Source: Roseburia sp. 1XD42-69
GTDB lineage: Bacteria; Bacillota; Clostridia; Lachnospirales; Lachnospiraceae
DNA length: 64,000 nucleotides
NCBI RefSeq assembly: GCF_003612565.1
Contig: NZ_RAZG01000010.1
Location: 46,440 to 110,439, forward strand
Direction of reading: 5' to 3'
Of the stretch, positions 55,741 to 64,000 are shown piece by piece. The translations under genes and the position numbers were made by a program. Every line of letters starts with the position of its first letter. Position 1 is the first letter of the stretch. Under the pieces are notes generated by a model. It did not search any database, was not told where the DNA came from, and saw only the letters and a program-made list of their open reading frames with translations.

Positions 55741-56661
55741 TCATCCCACCGAAACCGGGAAACGGGACAGATACACCTGCACAATGGTTCCTCCCTCCGG
55801 GTTTTCTTTGATTTTCACATATCCTCCCTCCCCGGATATAATTTCCCGCACCAAATAAAGCCCGATTCCAAAACCGGGCAGGTCTTTCACATCTTCGGAG
55901 CGGTAAAACCGGCCAAAAACCAGACCCCGCTCCTCCTCTTTGATCCCGATTCCAAAATCTTTTACCTCTATTAAGACAAAAGACTCATAGGGAATGGTTT
56001 TCACTTCTATCCTGGAATTTTCGGGAGAGTACTTCACTGCATTTTCAACCACATTGGCAACCGCCTCAATGGTCCACTTTTTATCTGCAAAGCACATATC
56101 CTCCGTTACTTCTCTCACAAAGACAATATTCTTTTTCATGGCGGAAAGTTCCTGGGCCTGGCAGGCCATCCCCACAATTTCACCTGCCTTCGTAAGCTTT
56201 GGGGAAAGGGCAATCATTTCCCGCTCTGCACAGGAGGATTTTACTAACTGCCGCATAAAAAAATCAAGCCGAAGGGACGCCTGGCTGATTTTTTCAATCA
56301 AAACCGCCGTCTCCCCGTCTTTCTCTTTTTCCTGTAAAAGCCCGGTGTAGAGCATAATGTTCGTCAATGGGGTGCGCACCTGATGGGTGATGTCTGAAAT
56401 CAGAGACTGCACCATGTCACGTTCCTTCTGGGCCTTCTCTTTGTGCATTCCCGAAATCTCCAAAATCCTTCTGAGACGCTCACAGACTGCGGCGTCCATA
56501 GATTCGTCGTAGGAAACCTCCCCCGCCCCAAGGGTAATGGCCCTGTCTAATTTTAAAAGGAGGCCCTGATAAACGGCCTCCATCTCCCGTTTGTAGTGCT
56601 GCTGCACCAAAAGGCAGAAAAGTATGCAAAGTAAAATAAGCACCGACATACAGATTTCCAT
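55741..56661 (-). CDS. Sensor histidine kinase of an ABC-exporter-linked two-component system
   Basis: The 306-residue kinase has a single N-terminal membrane helix (MSVLILLCILFCLLV), almost no extracellular domain, the phospho-acceptor His in DITHQVRTPLTN, N box VVENAVKYSPE and G boxes DFGIGI and GFGIGLYLVRE. Such small sensors usually sense through a partner transporter. The ATG at 56661 has ACAGGAGAAAAAT upstream; the longer open frame to 56808 overlaps the regulator gene and lacks a start signal. Confidence 0.9.
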   Translation of the reverse strand: MEICMSVLILLCILFCLLVQQHYKREMEAVYQGLLLKLDRAITLGAGEVSYDESMDAAVCERLRRILEISGMHKEKAQKERDMVQSLISDITHQVRTPLTNIMLYTGLLQEKEKDGETAVLIEKISQASLRLDFFMRQLVKSSCAEREMIALSPKLTKAGEIVGMACQAQELSAMKKNIVFVREVTEDMCFADKKWTIEAVANVVENAVKYSPENSRIEVKTIPYESFVLIEVKDFGIGIKEEERGLVFGRFYRSEDVKDLPGFGIGLYLVREIISGEGGYVKIKENPEGGTIVQVYLSRFPVSVG

Positions 56662-56689
56662 ATTTTTCTCCTGTAAATTTGTGATTGCA

Positions 56690-57385
56690 CTAATCCCACA
56701 CATATCCTTTCCCGTAAAGGGTCCTGATATATTTTGGCTCCCCGGGAACATCCTCCAGTTTATCCCGGAGGCGACGGATTCCAACGGACAGAGCATTGTC
56801 CTCCACATACTCCGTCCCCTCCGGCCACACCCACTCTAAAAGCTGCTCCCTGGTTAAGATCTGTCCGGGATGCATCACAAGGAGATACAAAATCCTCTGC
56901 TCTGTCTTGCTCAGACTTATCTCCTCTCCATTCTTGTAAAAGTTCATGGTGTCAAAAGAAAAATAGAACGTCCCGTCTCTGTACTCCGATTTTTTCTCCG
57001 GGATACCCCGGCGGAGAAGGGCCCGAATCCTGGCCCGAAGCACCATAAGGCTGAAAGGTTTCGTAATATAGTCATCTGCCCCGCACTCTAAGCCCGCCAC
57101 AACATCTATTTCCATATCCTTTGCCGTCAAGAGGGCAATGGGAATCCTGCTAATCTTTCGGATCTCCCGGCAAAAAGAAAGGCCGCTTCCATCCGGCAGG
57201 TTGATATCCAAAATAAGCAGATCAAAAGCTCCTTTGGCAAAGGCTTCCTCCGCCTCCTTTACAGTCCTGCAGCAGAAAAACTCCAGGCCGTCACCGGAAA
57301 GGGACAGGCAGATACCCTGGGCCAGATCTTCGTCATCCTCTAACATTAGAATTCTCTGTTTTTCCTTTGTCTCTGCCATCTGCAC
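56690..57385 (-). CDS. OmpR/PhoB-family response regulator
   Basis: The 231-residue protein has a receiver (acidic EDDEDL, phospho-Asp in LLILDINLPDGSG, Lys in DYITKPFSL) and a winged-helix output (LSKTEQRILYLLVMHPGQIL; SVGIRRLRDKLE; IRTLYGKGYVW). The start is taken as GTG at 57385, since AAGGA lies five bases upstream; ATG two codons later is nearly as good. It is first in a unit of regulator, kinase, ABC ATPase and permease. Confidence 0.92.
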   Translation of the reverse strand: MQMAETKEKQRILMLEDDEDLAQGICLSLSGDGLEFFCCRTVKEAEEAFAKGAFDLLILDINLPDGSGLSFCREIRKISRIPIALLTAKDMEIDVVAGLECGADDYITKPFSLMVLRARIRALLRRGIPEKKSEYRDGTFYFSFDTMNFYKNGEEISLSKTEQRILYLLVMHPGQILTREQLLEWVWPEGTEYVEDNALSVGIRRLRDKLEDVPGEPKYIRTLYGKGYVWD

Positions 57386-57420
57386 TTGATTCCTTCCTCC
57401 GCCAAATCCACAACTGCCGC

Positions 57421-58413
57421 CTACAGCAATTCCGCTCTGAGTTCTTCCCCGCTCTTTGGACTTAAATAAGCCGGGGCAATGTCAAACGCCGTCTTGCACC
57501 CGCTCTGCCCTTCTTCTGCCATGCGGCATGCCGCCCTGGCGTAAGCCACTAACACGCAGGAGGTAAACTCCGGGTTGGAATCCAGTTTTAAACTGTACTC
57601 AATGAGATGACGGTTTTCTTTTTCCCATCCTGTAGCGCCGCTCCTCAGCACAAAACCCCCGTGGGGAATTCCGCTGTGGTCTCTTAAGAGTTCCTCCTCG
57701 CTGATAAAATGCACCGTGGTGTCATAGTCCGCAAAATAGTTGGGCATAGTCTTAATTTTCTCTTCCACTTTAGCGGCATCTGCCCCTTCCTCTAAAACCA
57801 CAAAGCACTCTCTGGTATGCTTCTCTCTTGTGGAAAGTTCTGGGTTTTCCCCCTTTCGCACAGCATTAAGTGCCTCTTCCACCGGAATCGTGTACTGTTT
57901 TGCATTTTTCACCCCGGCAATGCGGCGGATGGCATCGGAGTGTCCTTGGCTCACACCCTTGCCCCAGAAGGTATAATCCTTCCCCTCCGGCAGAATTGCA
58001 TTGGCGTAAAGGCGGTTTAAAGAAAACATTCCCGGGTCCCATCCAATAGAAATGATTGCAGTCTTTCCCCCCTCTTTTGCCCTTTTGTCCACATTTTTAT
58101 AATGCTCCGGTATTTTCGCATGAGTGTCAAAGCTGTCCACAATGTTAAACATGGAAGCCATTTCCGGGGACTGCTTTGGCAAATCCGTTGCGCTGCCTCC
58201 GCAGAGAATCATCACGTCCAGTTTTTCCTTCCAGCCTTTTACCTCACTTACCGGGCAGACCTTTGCCGTTTCTGTCAAAATCTTTACATCCTCTGGATTT
58301 CTCCTAGTAAAAACCGCCAAAAGCTCCAAATCCGGGTTCTGTTTGATGGCGCACTCCACCCCCCGGCCTAAATTTCCGTAACCTAAAATTCCCACTCTAT
58401 ACTTCTTTTCCAT
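57421..58413 (-). CDS. ddh: meso-Diaminopimelate dehydrogenase
   Basis: The 330-residue NADP-dependent enzyme makes meso-diaminopimelate from tetrahydrodipicolinate in one step, serving lysine and peptidoglycan synthesis. The Rossmann start VGILGYGNLGRGVE, the DSFDTHAKIPEH motif, SIGWDPGMFSLNRL and FWGKGVSQGHSDAIRRI identify it. GAAAGGAAAATCAG precedes the ATG at 58413; the longer frame to 58455 is not supported. It follows the tiny ORF at 58427 by 13 bases. Confidence 0.95.
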   Translation of the reverse strand: MEKKYRVGILGYGNLGRGVECAIKQNPDLELLAVFTRRNPEDVKILTETAKVCPVSEVKGWKEKLDVMILCGGSATDLPKQSPEMASMFNIVDSFDTHAKIPEHYKNVDKRAKEGGKTAIISIGWDPGMFSLNRLYANAILPEGKDYTFWGKGVSQGHSDAIRRIAGVKNAKQYTIPVEEALNAVRKGENPELSTREKHTRECFVVLEEGADAAKVEEKIKTMPNYFADYDTTVHFISEEELLRDHSGIPHGGFVLRSGATGWEKENRHLIEYSLKLDSNPEFTSCVLVAYARAACRMAEEGQSGCKTAFDIAPAYLSPKSGEELRAELL

Positions 58414-58426
58414 CTGATTTTCCTTT

Positions 58427-58546
58427 CTACTCAAAAACCTTGCGGCAGCCGTCAAATGTCTGCAAACAGCCGACTAGCTCGCTGCCCTCTGAAATAAACA
58501 GGCATCTATGCACCAGTTCCCAATCCATCTGCCAAAAACAATTCAT
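58427..58546 (-). CDS. Possible 39-residue protein between thioesterase and ddh
   Basis: The ORF MNCFWQMDWELVHRCLFISE... (39 residues, four Cys) has an AAGGAGG ribosome site nine bases before its ATG, which lies directly after the thioesterase stop, and it ends 13 bases before ddh. The spacing and ribosome site favour a real gene; the sequence matches no family known to me. Confidence 0.45.
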   Translation of the reverse strand: MNCFWQMDWELVHRCLFISEGSELVGCLQTFDGCRKVFE

Positions 58547-58547
58547 C

Positions 58548-58958
58548 TCAATTGTCCTCCTTGGGACGCAGGTTAAAATAGGTAAATTCCGCCGTATTGT
58601 ACAGATTCCCCGCCCCATCCCTGATATCCACATGAACGGAAGATATGGTTTTTCCCGCCTTAATTACCCTGGCCTCACAGAAAATTTCCTCCACATTGCG
58701 CACAGCCTTAAGATATTGGATACTCCCGTTTACCGTGGTGACATAGTACCCATAACTTGCCGCCGCAATCCCCGCCAGGTTATCCGCAATGGAATAAATG
58801 GCGCCTCCATGCATATCCCCGTAAATATTGTGAAGCATCTCCCTGTTATCAATCCGGGCATAGACAAGCCCTTCCTCCACCTTTAAAAGCTCAATTCCAA
58901 GATAAACCGCAAAGGGGTTTTCCTTTAAACTCCTTCTGCACTCCTCTATTTCTGTCAA
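58548..58958 (-). CDS. Hotdog-fold thioesterase (PaaI/YdiI-like)
   Basis: The 136-residue protein has the hotdog core: PFAVYLGIELLKVEEGLVYA, HGGAIYSIADNLAGIAA with the catalytic Asp region, and KAVRNVEEIFCEARVIKAGKT (quoted in part). It would hydrolyse an acyl-CoA thioester; the acyl group is unknown. Its ATG overlaps the Mrp ATPase stop (ATGA). Confidence 0.85.
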   Translation of the reverse strand: MTEIEECRRSLKENPFAVYLGIELLKVEEGLVYARIDNREMLHNIYGDMHGGAIYSIADNLAGIAAASYGYYVTTVNGSIQYLKAVRNVEEIFCEARVIKAGKTISSVHVDIRDGAGNLYNTAEFTYFNLRPKEDN

Positions 58959-59800
58959 TTTTTAAGTGCCTCCAAAGCCTTCTCTAAATAGGGATTTTCC
59001 GTTTTATAAAACTCTCCAGCATCCGCCGCTTTTGCCATTTCAGGCTCCACAGGGATTTTTCCCAAAACAGGGATGGAAAGTTCTGCCGCCGCTTCCTCCA
59101 CATGGCTCTCCCCGAAGATTTTTATCTCCCTGCCGCAGTCCGGGCATTTTACAAAGCTGAAATTTTCCACAATGCCAAGAACAGGAATATCCATGGCTGC
59201 CGCCATATTGTAAGCTTTTTTCACAATAAGCTGCACCAGCTCCTGGGGGGAGGTGACGATGATAATGCCGTCCACGGGAATGGACTGGAACACGGTAAGG
59301 GGCACGTCCCCGGTTCCAGGGGGCATATCCACAAACATATAGTCCAAATCTCCCCAGATCACATCTGTCCAAAACTGCTTTACCGTTCCCCCAATCACAG
59401 GCCCTCTCCAGATCACAGGGGCCTCCTCATCTTCCATTAAGAGGTTGATGGACATAATCTTTGTCCCGTCCTCCGCCTCCATGGCGTAAAGGCTGTCCTC
59501 CGTGCCGTACACCGGGCCGTGGACACCAAACATTTTGGGGATGGAAGGCCCTGTGATATCTCCGTCTAAAATTCCCACGGAAAATCCTGCCTTTGTCATA
59601 GCCGCCGCAAGGGATGCGGTGACAAAAGATTTGCCCACTCCCCCTTTTCCGCTGACAATTCCAATTACTTTCTTTACGGAGGAATACTGGTTGAAAGCCT
59701 CCTGCTCAATCCCGGAACCGGAAGCCTTATTGCTCTTACATCCCTCACAGCTTTCCCTGTTACAGCTTGATGCGCTTGCGCATGAACTATTTTCTGGCAT
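58955..59800 (-). CDS. mrp: Mrp/NBP35-family P-loop ATPase (iron-sulfur cluster carrier)
   Basis: The 281-residue protein has a short Cys-rich N terminus (CASASSCNRESCEGCKSNK), the deviant Walker A GIVSGKGGVGKSFVTASLAA, the nucleotide-sensing VDMPPGTGDVPLTVF and a C-terminal VKCPDCGREIKIFG CxxC pair for cluster binding. It is predicted to carry or insert Fe-S clusters. AAGGAGATTTTATT precedes the ATG. It overlaps the thioesterase gene and lies 66 bases after coaBC. Confidence 0.92.
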   Translation of the reverse strand: MPENSSCASASSCNRESCEGCKSNKASGSGIEQEAFNQYSSVKKVIGIVSGKGGVGKSFVTASLAAAMTKAGFSVGILDGDITGPSIPKMFGVHGPVYGTEDSLYAMEAEDGTKIMSINLLMEDEEAPVIWRGPVIGGTVKQFWTDVIWGDLDYMFVDMPPGTGDVPLTVFQSIPVDGIIIVTSPQELVQLIVKKAYNMAAAMDIPVLGIVENFSFVKCPDCGREIKIFGESHVEEAAAELSIPVLGKIPVEPEMAKAADAGEFYKTENPYLEKALEALKN

Positions 59801-59866
59801 AATAAAATCTCCTTTTTATTTCTATATTTATTTTTCTTGTTCAAGTGAGAAAATTCTTGGTTCCGA

Positions 59867-61081
59867 TTACCTATTCTTCGCCTGAAAGATTAGAAGAAGT
59901 TCATCTAAGAGCCGGCTGGCACAGTCCTCTTTGCTTAACATTCCCAGGTCTGTCTCCCCCTCCGCCGTAATCAATACAAGATGGTTGGTACTTGTCCCAA
60001 ATCCTGCCCCCTCTTCCCGCAGGCTGTTGGCGGCAATCATATCCACGTTTTTCTTTACCAGTTTTTCCCTGGAATTGGAAATCACATGCTCCGTCTCCAT
60101 AGAAAATCCGCAGATGCACTGTCCTTTTTTCTTCTTTTCCCCAAGTTCTTTTAAAATATCCCTTGTCCGCTCCAATTCCAAAACAAGGTTTCCCTCTTTT
60201 TTCTTTGTCTTTTCCTGATTGATTTCTTTCGGACGGTAATCCGCCACGGCAGCCGCCTTAATAATCATATCCTGGCTTTCCGCCTCCGCCACCACTGCCT
60301 CATACATCTCCTGTGCCGTGGTAACGGAAAGGGTTCTTACTCCCCCTGGGGGTGAAAGCTCCACCGGACCTGTCACAAGGGTTACTATGGCCCCCCGCTT
60401 TGCCGCTTCCCCGGCAATGGCATATCCCATTTTTCCCGTGGAGTGGTTGGTGAGATAGCGCACAGGGTCAATGCTCTCCCTGGTAGGCCCCGCCGTAACC
60501 AGGACTTTTTTCCCGGCAAAGTCCTGCTCTTTTGGCGTTTCGGTAAGCCTGCCTACAATGGCATCCACCAAAACCGATTCCTCCGGCAGTTTCCCTATCC
60601 CCTCCACATTGCAGGCCAAATGCCCCACGGCAGGCTCTATAAAAGTATAGCCAAAGCTTTTTAACCGTTTTATATTTTCCTGGACAATGGGATTTAAATA
60701 CATATGGGAATTCATAGCCGGAGATACAAGGACAGGGCAGGTTGCCGCCACAATGGTGGAGGTAAGCAGATCGTCTGCAATTCCGTGGGCCATTTTCCCC
60801 AGGATATCCGCCGACGCCGGGGCCACCAGAATCAAATCCGAAGTCTGTCCCAGGGTAATGTGGTGTATTTTAGGGGGATTGCTCCGCTCAAAGCTGTCGG
60901 TAAGGCATGGATGTTTCGTCAGCGCCTCAAAGGTGTCCGGTGTGATAAATTTTGCCCCCGCCTCTGTGAGGATTACATGGATGTCACAGTGGAGTTTCAC
61001 CAGCATACTCGCCACATTTGCCATCTTGTAGGCGGCAATGCTGCCGCTAACGCCAAGAACTACTTTTTTTCCCGTAAGCAT
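59867..61081 (-). CDS. coaBC: Bifunctional phosphopantothenoylcysteine decarboxylase/phosphopantothenate-cysteine ligase
   Basis: The 404-residue coenzyme A biosynthesis enzyme has an N-terminal flavin decarboxylase domain (VVLGVSGSIAAYKMANVAS; SPAMNSHMYLNP) and a C-terminal CTP-dependent synthetase domain (VTAGPTRESIDPVRYLTNHSTGKMG, quoted in part; AAAVADYRPKE). AGAGGTCTGATT precedes the ATG. It is 2 bases downstream of panD, forming a pan/coa unit panC-panD-coaBC. Confidence 0.96.
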   Translation of the reverse strand: MLTGKKVVLGVSGSIAAYKMANVASMLVKLHCDIHVILTEAGAKFITPDTFEALTKHPCLTDSFERSNPPKIHHITLGQTSDLILVAPASADILGKMAHGIADDLLTSTIVAATCPVLVSPAMNSHMYLNPIVQENIKRLKSFGYTFIEPAVGHLACNVEGIGKLPEESVLVDAIVGRLTETPKEQDFAGKKVLVTAGPTRESIDPVRYLTNHSTGKMGYAIAGEAAKRGAIVTLVTGPVELSPPGGVRTLSVTTAQEMYEAVVAEAESQDMIIKAAAVADYRPKEINQEKTKKKEGNLVLELERTRDILKELGEKKKKGQCICGFSMETEHVISNSREKLVKKNVDMIAANSLREEGAGFGTSTNHLVLITAEGETDLGMLSKEDCASRLLDELLLIFQAKNR

Positions 61082-61083
61082 AA

Positions 61084-61473
61084 TCAGACCTCTTTTAATG
61101 CGCCGTGTTTTTCATACCGGGTCACGGAAGTAATTTTATTCTCCTCATCCACAAAGACAACTTTGGGCGGGTTGTCTTTTACTTCCTCCGGTGTCATCCG
61201 GGCATAGCTCATAATAATCACCTTATCCCCGGTGGAAACCATGCGGGCTGCGGCTCCGTTTAAACAGATAATTCCGCTGCCCTCCTCCCCGGCAATCACA
61301 TAGGTCTCAAACCTAGCCCCGTTGTCCACGTCTGCAATCTGCACTTTCTCGTACTCCACAATACCGGAGGCCTTCATCAAAGCCTCGTCCACGGTAATGC
61401 TTCCCACATAGTTAAGCTCCGCCTGGGTTACCGTTGCCCGGTGTATTTTGCTTTTCAATATCTCCAGTGTCAT
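61084..61473 (-). CDS. panD: Aspartate 1-decarboxylase proenzyme
   Basis: The 129-residue pyruvoyl enzyme makes beta-alanine. The self-cleavage site Gly24-Ser25 ([18 protein letters not shown]) is intact, as are the NGAAARM and DKVIIMSYA motifs. GGAGGGAAAAT precedes the ATG. Between panC (23 bases upstream) and coaBC. Confidence 0.96.
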   Translation of the reverse strand: MTLEILKSKIHRATVTQAELNYVGSITVDEALMKASGIVEYEKVQIADVDNGARFETYVIAGEEGSGIICLNGAAARMVSTGDKVIIMSYARMTPEEVKDNPPKVVFVDEENKITSVTRYEKHGALKEV

Positions 61474-61496
61474 ATTTTCCCTCCAAATCCTCCTAT

Positions 61497-62345
61497 TTAT
61501 GAACAGGTAAATATAAAATTATCAATTAACCTTGTGGTGCCGATGTACACTGCCATTGCAGTTAAGACTCTGCCCTGGGCCACACTTATGGGTTTAATGG
61601 AATCAGCATCCACCATCTCCACATAGTCGATTTTTGCCAAAGGCTCTGCTTCGATGATAGATTTCATATGGGAGACAATCTCTGCTGCATCCCTCTCCCC
61701 CTGCTCCATCATCTCTTTTCCCGCAAAAACCGCTTTTGACAGCACCAGCGCAGCTTTCCGCTCCTCACTGCTTAAATACGTGTTTCTGGAGCTTTTGGCA
61801 AGCCCGTCCCCTTCCCTTACAATGGGGCATCCCACAATCTCAATATCCATATTTAAATCCCGCACCATGCGCCTTATCACCGCAAGCTGCTGGGCATCTT
61901 TTTCCCCGAAATAAGCCTTATCCGGCATAACGATATGAAACAGCTTGCTCACCACCGTACACACCCCCCGGAAATGGGTGGGCCTTGTCTTTCCGCATAG
62001 CCCTGCAGAAACCCCTTCCGTCTCCACAAAAGTGGAAAAATCCGGGGCATACATCTCCTCCGGTGCGGGGTGGAAGATCAAATCAGCCCCCGCCGATTCA
62101 CAGAGTTTTTTGTCCGCCTCAATATCCCTGGGGTAGGTGGATAAATCCTCGTTTACTCCAAACTGGATGGGGTTTACAAAATCGCTGACCACCACTTTAT
62201 CATTTTCCTTTACTGCCCGGTCAATTAAACTTTTATGGCCTTCATGGAGATATCCCATGGTGGGCACGAGTCCCACGGACAATCCCTCTTTCCTCCAGGC
62301 TTTCACCTGTTTTCTGACCTCTTCTATGCTTCCTGTAAGTTCCAT
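61497..62345 (-). CDS. panC: Pantothenate synthetase
   Basis: The 282-residue ligase joins pantoate and beta-alanine. Nucleotide-binding [14 protein letters not shown] (HxGH), [39 protein letters not shown] (quoted in part) and [13 protein letters not shown] are all present. AAAAGGAGACTTTAGC precedes the ATG. panB (ketopantoate hydroxymethyltransferase) is not in the window, so pantoate may be made by genes elsewhere or imported. Confidence 0.96.
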   Translation of the reverse strand: MELTGSIEEVRKQVKAWRKEGLSVGLVPTMGYLHEGHKSLIDRAVKENDKVVVSDFVNPIQFGVNEDLSTYPRDIEADKKLCESAGADLIFHPAPEEMYAPDFSTFVETEGVSAGLCGKTRPTHFRGVCTVVSKLFHIVMPDKAYFGEKDAQQLAVIRRMVRDLNMDIEIVGCPIVREGDGLAKSSRNTYLSSEERKAALVLSKAVFAGKEMMEQGERDAAEIVSHMKSIIEAEPLAKIDYVEMVDADSIKPISVAQGRVLTAMAVYIGTTRLIDNFIFTCS

Positions 62346-62372
62346 GCTAAAGTCTCCTTTTTCATAACATTG

Positions 62373-62393
62373 AAAAAAGGGCCAAAACGGCCC
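62373..62393 (-). terminator. Terminator downstream of the 62528 membrane-protein gene
   Basis: Minus strand GGGCC-gtttt-GGCCC followed by six T, about 135 bases after the gene's stop and 30 bases before panC. Confidence 0.75.
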
Positions 62394-62527
62394 AATTATA
62401 CAGTGAATAGTGTCTGTTATAATGTATAAATGGTACAGTTTCTATATAAAGAAGAATACCGTCCGCTCACATAGTACCACAGATTAATTCACAATGCAAA
62501 TATAATTTTTTTCAGTTCTTTATAAGT

Positions 62528-63061
62528 TCAACCTTTATGAAAAATTGATGCTTTCACAGAGCAGAAATATTTTATCAGCGTACACACCTGAAACGTACCG
62601 TATAGCACCATCCCATCGAAAAAGTCTACTTCCGTCATAAAAAAATGCCAGTAAAATGTACCCTGCCAATAATCCAGGTCAAAATTCTCCATGGAATCAA
62701 AAAAACCATTTTCAACCATCCACGAAAAGAAGGGATGCAGAATTTTTACCTCCATCCATTCATTTACTATATCATATGGAAAAAAACATAACCCTATGAA
62801 TAATAACACAAATCCCAAAAAAACTCTAGCAAAAAACTTCCCTAGGCTTTTGTTTTCCCTTGTTATATAACAATCTGCCACAAAAATAACTATTCCTAAA
62901 AAAGCCGCAAAGCCAAAGCCATAGTAAAACATCAAAAAATCAGCCGCTTTTTTATATCCTCCGGCAATTAAAAAATAATGTACCACTCTCTGAACAATAA
63001 CTGACAGCAAAGCAAAACAAAAATAAGTAAGCACTCTAAACCTGGGATTCACAATTTTCAT
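62528..63061 (-). CDS. Membrane protein of unknown function
   Basis: The 177-residue protein has about three to four helices (LTYFCFALLSVIVQRVVHYF; MFYYGFGFAAFLGIVIFVA; FFARVFLGFVLLFIGLCFF) and a Trp/Phe/Asp-rich C-terminal region (FFDSMENFDLDYWQGTFYWH). I do not recognise the family. GAGGAGATGTT precedes the ATG. It begins 15 bases after the split secreted-protein gene, so the two are probably co-transcribed and may function together. Confidence 0.75.
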   Translation of the reverse strand: MKIVNPRFRVLTYFCFALLSVIVQRVVHYFLIAGGYKKAADFLMFYYGFGFAAFLGIVIFVADCYITRENKSLGKFFARVFLGFVLLFIGLCFFPYDIVNEWMEVKILHPFFSWMVENGFFDSMENFDLDYWQGTFYWHFFMTEVDFFDGMVLYGTFQVCTLIKYFCSVKASIFHKG

Positions 63062-63076
63062 AACATCTCCTCATTC

Positions 63077-63750
63077 TCAATCTAAAGCAGACGTGCGAAC
63101 CTGAAGCGATAAGGTATTCCCTTTTGCAGTAGGTGTTGAAACATTCAGATGGAAAATCAGATTCACCGCTCCCCAATTATCCTGGTCTGTAAAACCACTG
63201 CCAGAAAAAGTACCGCTTTTTAATATTTGATTGTTTCCTCCGTAAGAATATGTACCTGTTCCGGTGTATGAACCAAGCCTAGTTGCAGAAACACTTGTTA
63301 AAATATTTTGTGTTCCTGGCTTATCTAACCAATTAATCACACCTGTCAATGTTACCCCGTCTTTTTCTTTAGAGCCTGTTGACTTCTTCGCTTCCGCAGA
63401 TAATACATACATACATACATACTACTTTCTGCATTTTCAAGGTGAATTTTTTCCAGAGAAACAGAAGACTTTATATCATCAGATTCTTTTCCATCCATCA
63501 AAACAGAAACTACAGAATCCAACTTATCTTCTGATAAAGGTATAGTTTCAATATCAACTTTCCCATCATACTTCTGCTCTAATTCTTTTGCGGTGATATC
63601 TGCTGACAAATATTGTTCTGCCAATCTTTCATATCTCAGTACTTCTAATTCGTCATTTGGGTTTCTGCTTTCCTGGGCAAACACTGCTATACTGGAAAAA
63701 CTCCCCCAAATGATAGCAGCTGCCAATACACACATTTTCACATTTTTCAT
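63077..63750 (-). pseudogene. Secreted-protein gene split by a tetranucleotide repeat (candidate phase-variable gene)
   Basis: The first frame (63352-63750) encodes a signal peptide (CVLAAAIIWGSFSSIAVFAQ) and about 90 residues of acidic helical protein, then runs through ATGT repeats into a premature stop. The second frame (63077-63412), rich in Gly/Ser/Thr (TGTGTYSYGGNNQILKSGTF), continues the C-terminal part. The frames meet at four ATGT units (63405-63420 on the plus strand as ACAT). Five units would give one 225-residue ORF; two units would give 221. It is therefore either switched off by slippage, or frameshifted. GGGGG upstream of the ATG and a TTGACA promoter support expression. No domain was recognised. 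Confidence 0.75.
63405..63420. repeat. Tetranucleotide microsatellite (ACAT/ATGT)4 inside the secreted-protein gene
   Basis: Four exact tandem ACAT units on the plus strand, at the exact position where the reading frame of the host gene breaks. Confidence 0.9.
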
Positions 63751-63784
63751 ACAATGGCCCCCAGTTCATAATATTCTTTATAAG

Positions 63785-63813
63785 GTTTTATCACAAATTT
63801 TATTTAATGTCAA
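63785..63813 (-). promoter_or_regulatory. Promoter of the split secreted-protein gene
   Basis: Minus strand TTGACA (63813-63808), 17-base spacer, TAAAAC (63790-63785), about 35 bases before the start codon. The rest of 63814-63966 shows no gene. Confidence 0.6.
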
Positions 63814-63966
63814 TTCTTCAGCTTATCATCCAGTCGAAAAAACAAGCGGCTTTCCTCTATGCCCCTTACATCATCTACCCCTGCAATCTTACATTAGCGG
63901 CGCAAACAGCCTTAAAATACAGTCAATCCCGGGAGTTTGACAGTTTCATATTTCAAAAAATCCTTA

Positions 63967-63992
63967 CAGGCCTTATAAAGCCTGACTTTTTT
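63967..63992 (+). terminator. Plus-strand terminator-like hairpin at the right edge
   Basis: CAGGC-cttataaa-GCCTG followed by AC and six T. No plus-strand gene ending just before it was found in the window. Confidence 0.5.
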
Positions 63993-64000
63993 ATGTCAAA

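Overview
The window is chromosomal DNA of an anaerobic, spore-forming Firmicute, most likely a Lachnospiraceae/Clostridia member. Supporting signs are the complete spoIIIAA-AH operon and spoIIM, strong AGGAGG-type ribosome sites with frequent GTG/TTG starts, a Firmicute LexA box on recA, meso-diaminopimelate dehydrogenase, a giant fused 2-hydroxyacyl-CoA dehydratase activase, and TTGACA/TATAAT promoters. Genes are dense and mostly on the minus strand. No insertion sequence, prophage, CRISPR array or rRNA is visible, and no gap between genes exceeds about 280 bases.

Layout. 1-2396: truncated greA-like gene and glgX. 2526-7307: uppP, an operon of sensor kinase, folate ECF S component and response regulator, then carD. 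7584-8348: a plus-strand cysteine-rich protein of unknown role. 8382-13546: a chemoreceptor and an operon of HAD phosphatase, chorismate mutase and a secreted transglutaminase/repeat protein. 13634-18859: metA, ligA, pseudouridine synthase and an SH3b membrane protein preceded by a WalR-type box. 19079-20251: tRNA-Arg(CCG) and aroF. 20285-24950: spoIIM, NUDIX hydrolase, rny, recX and recA. 25132-29801: a five-gene amidoligase-type cluster (two AstE/AspA-like proteins, transglutaminase, alpha-E, circularly permuted ATP-grasp). 29976-33159: thioredoxin, prfC, deoB. 33288-38382: spoIIIA operon. 38477-41656: rpsU, alaS and a small membrane protein. 41771-45131: rnhA, metallo-beta-lactamase-fold protein, nucleoside-deaminase-like amidohydrolase and punA. 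45259-47002: lipoprotein, coiled-coil protein, LysM protein. 47263-51585: the 1440-residue activase fusion. 51678-52335: PIN toxin and antitoxin. 52461-57385: two-component system with ABC exporter. 57421-62345: ddh, a tiny ORF, thioesterase, Mrp ATPase, coaBC, panD, panC. 62528-63750: membrane protein and a secreted protein split at a tetranucleotide repeat.

Most of the window is housekeeping. The most unusual items are: (1) the ATP-grasp/alpha-E/transglutaminase cluster joined to two AstE-like paralogues, one of which has lost both zinc-binding histidines; (2) the secreted-protein gene whose frame breaks exactly at four ATGT units, so that one extra unit would restore a 225-residue protein, as in phase-variable genes; (3) a terminator-like hairpin inside the carD leader; (4) regulatory repeats matching neighbouring gene functions (WalR-type box on the SH3b gene, 11-bp direct repeats before the ABC genes next to an OmpR-type regulator, sigma-E-like promoter before spoIIIAA). 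All calls come from reading the sequence; no database search was run.
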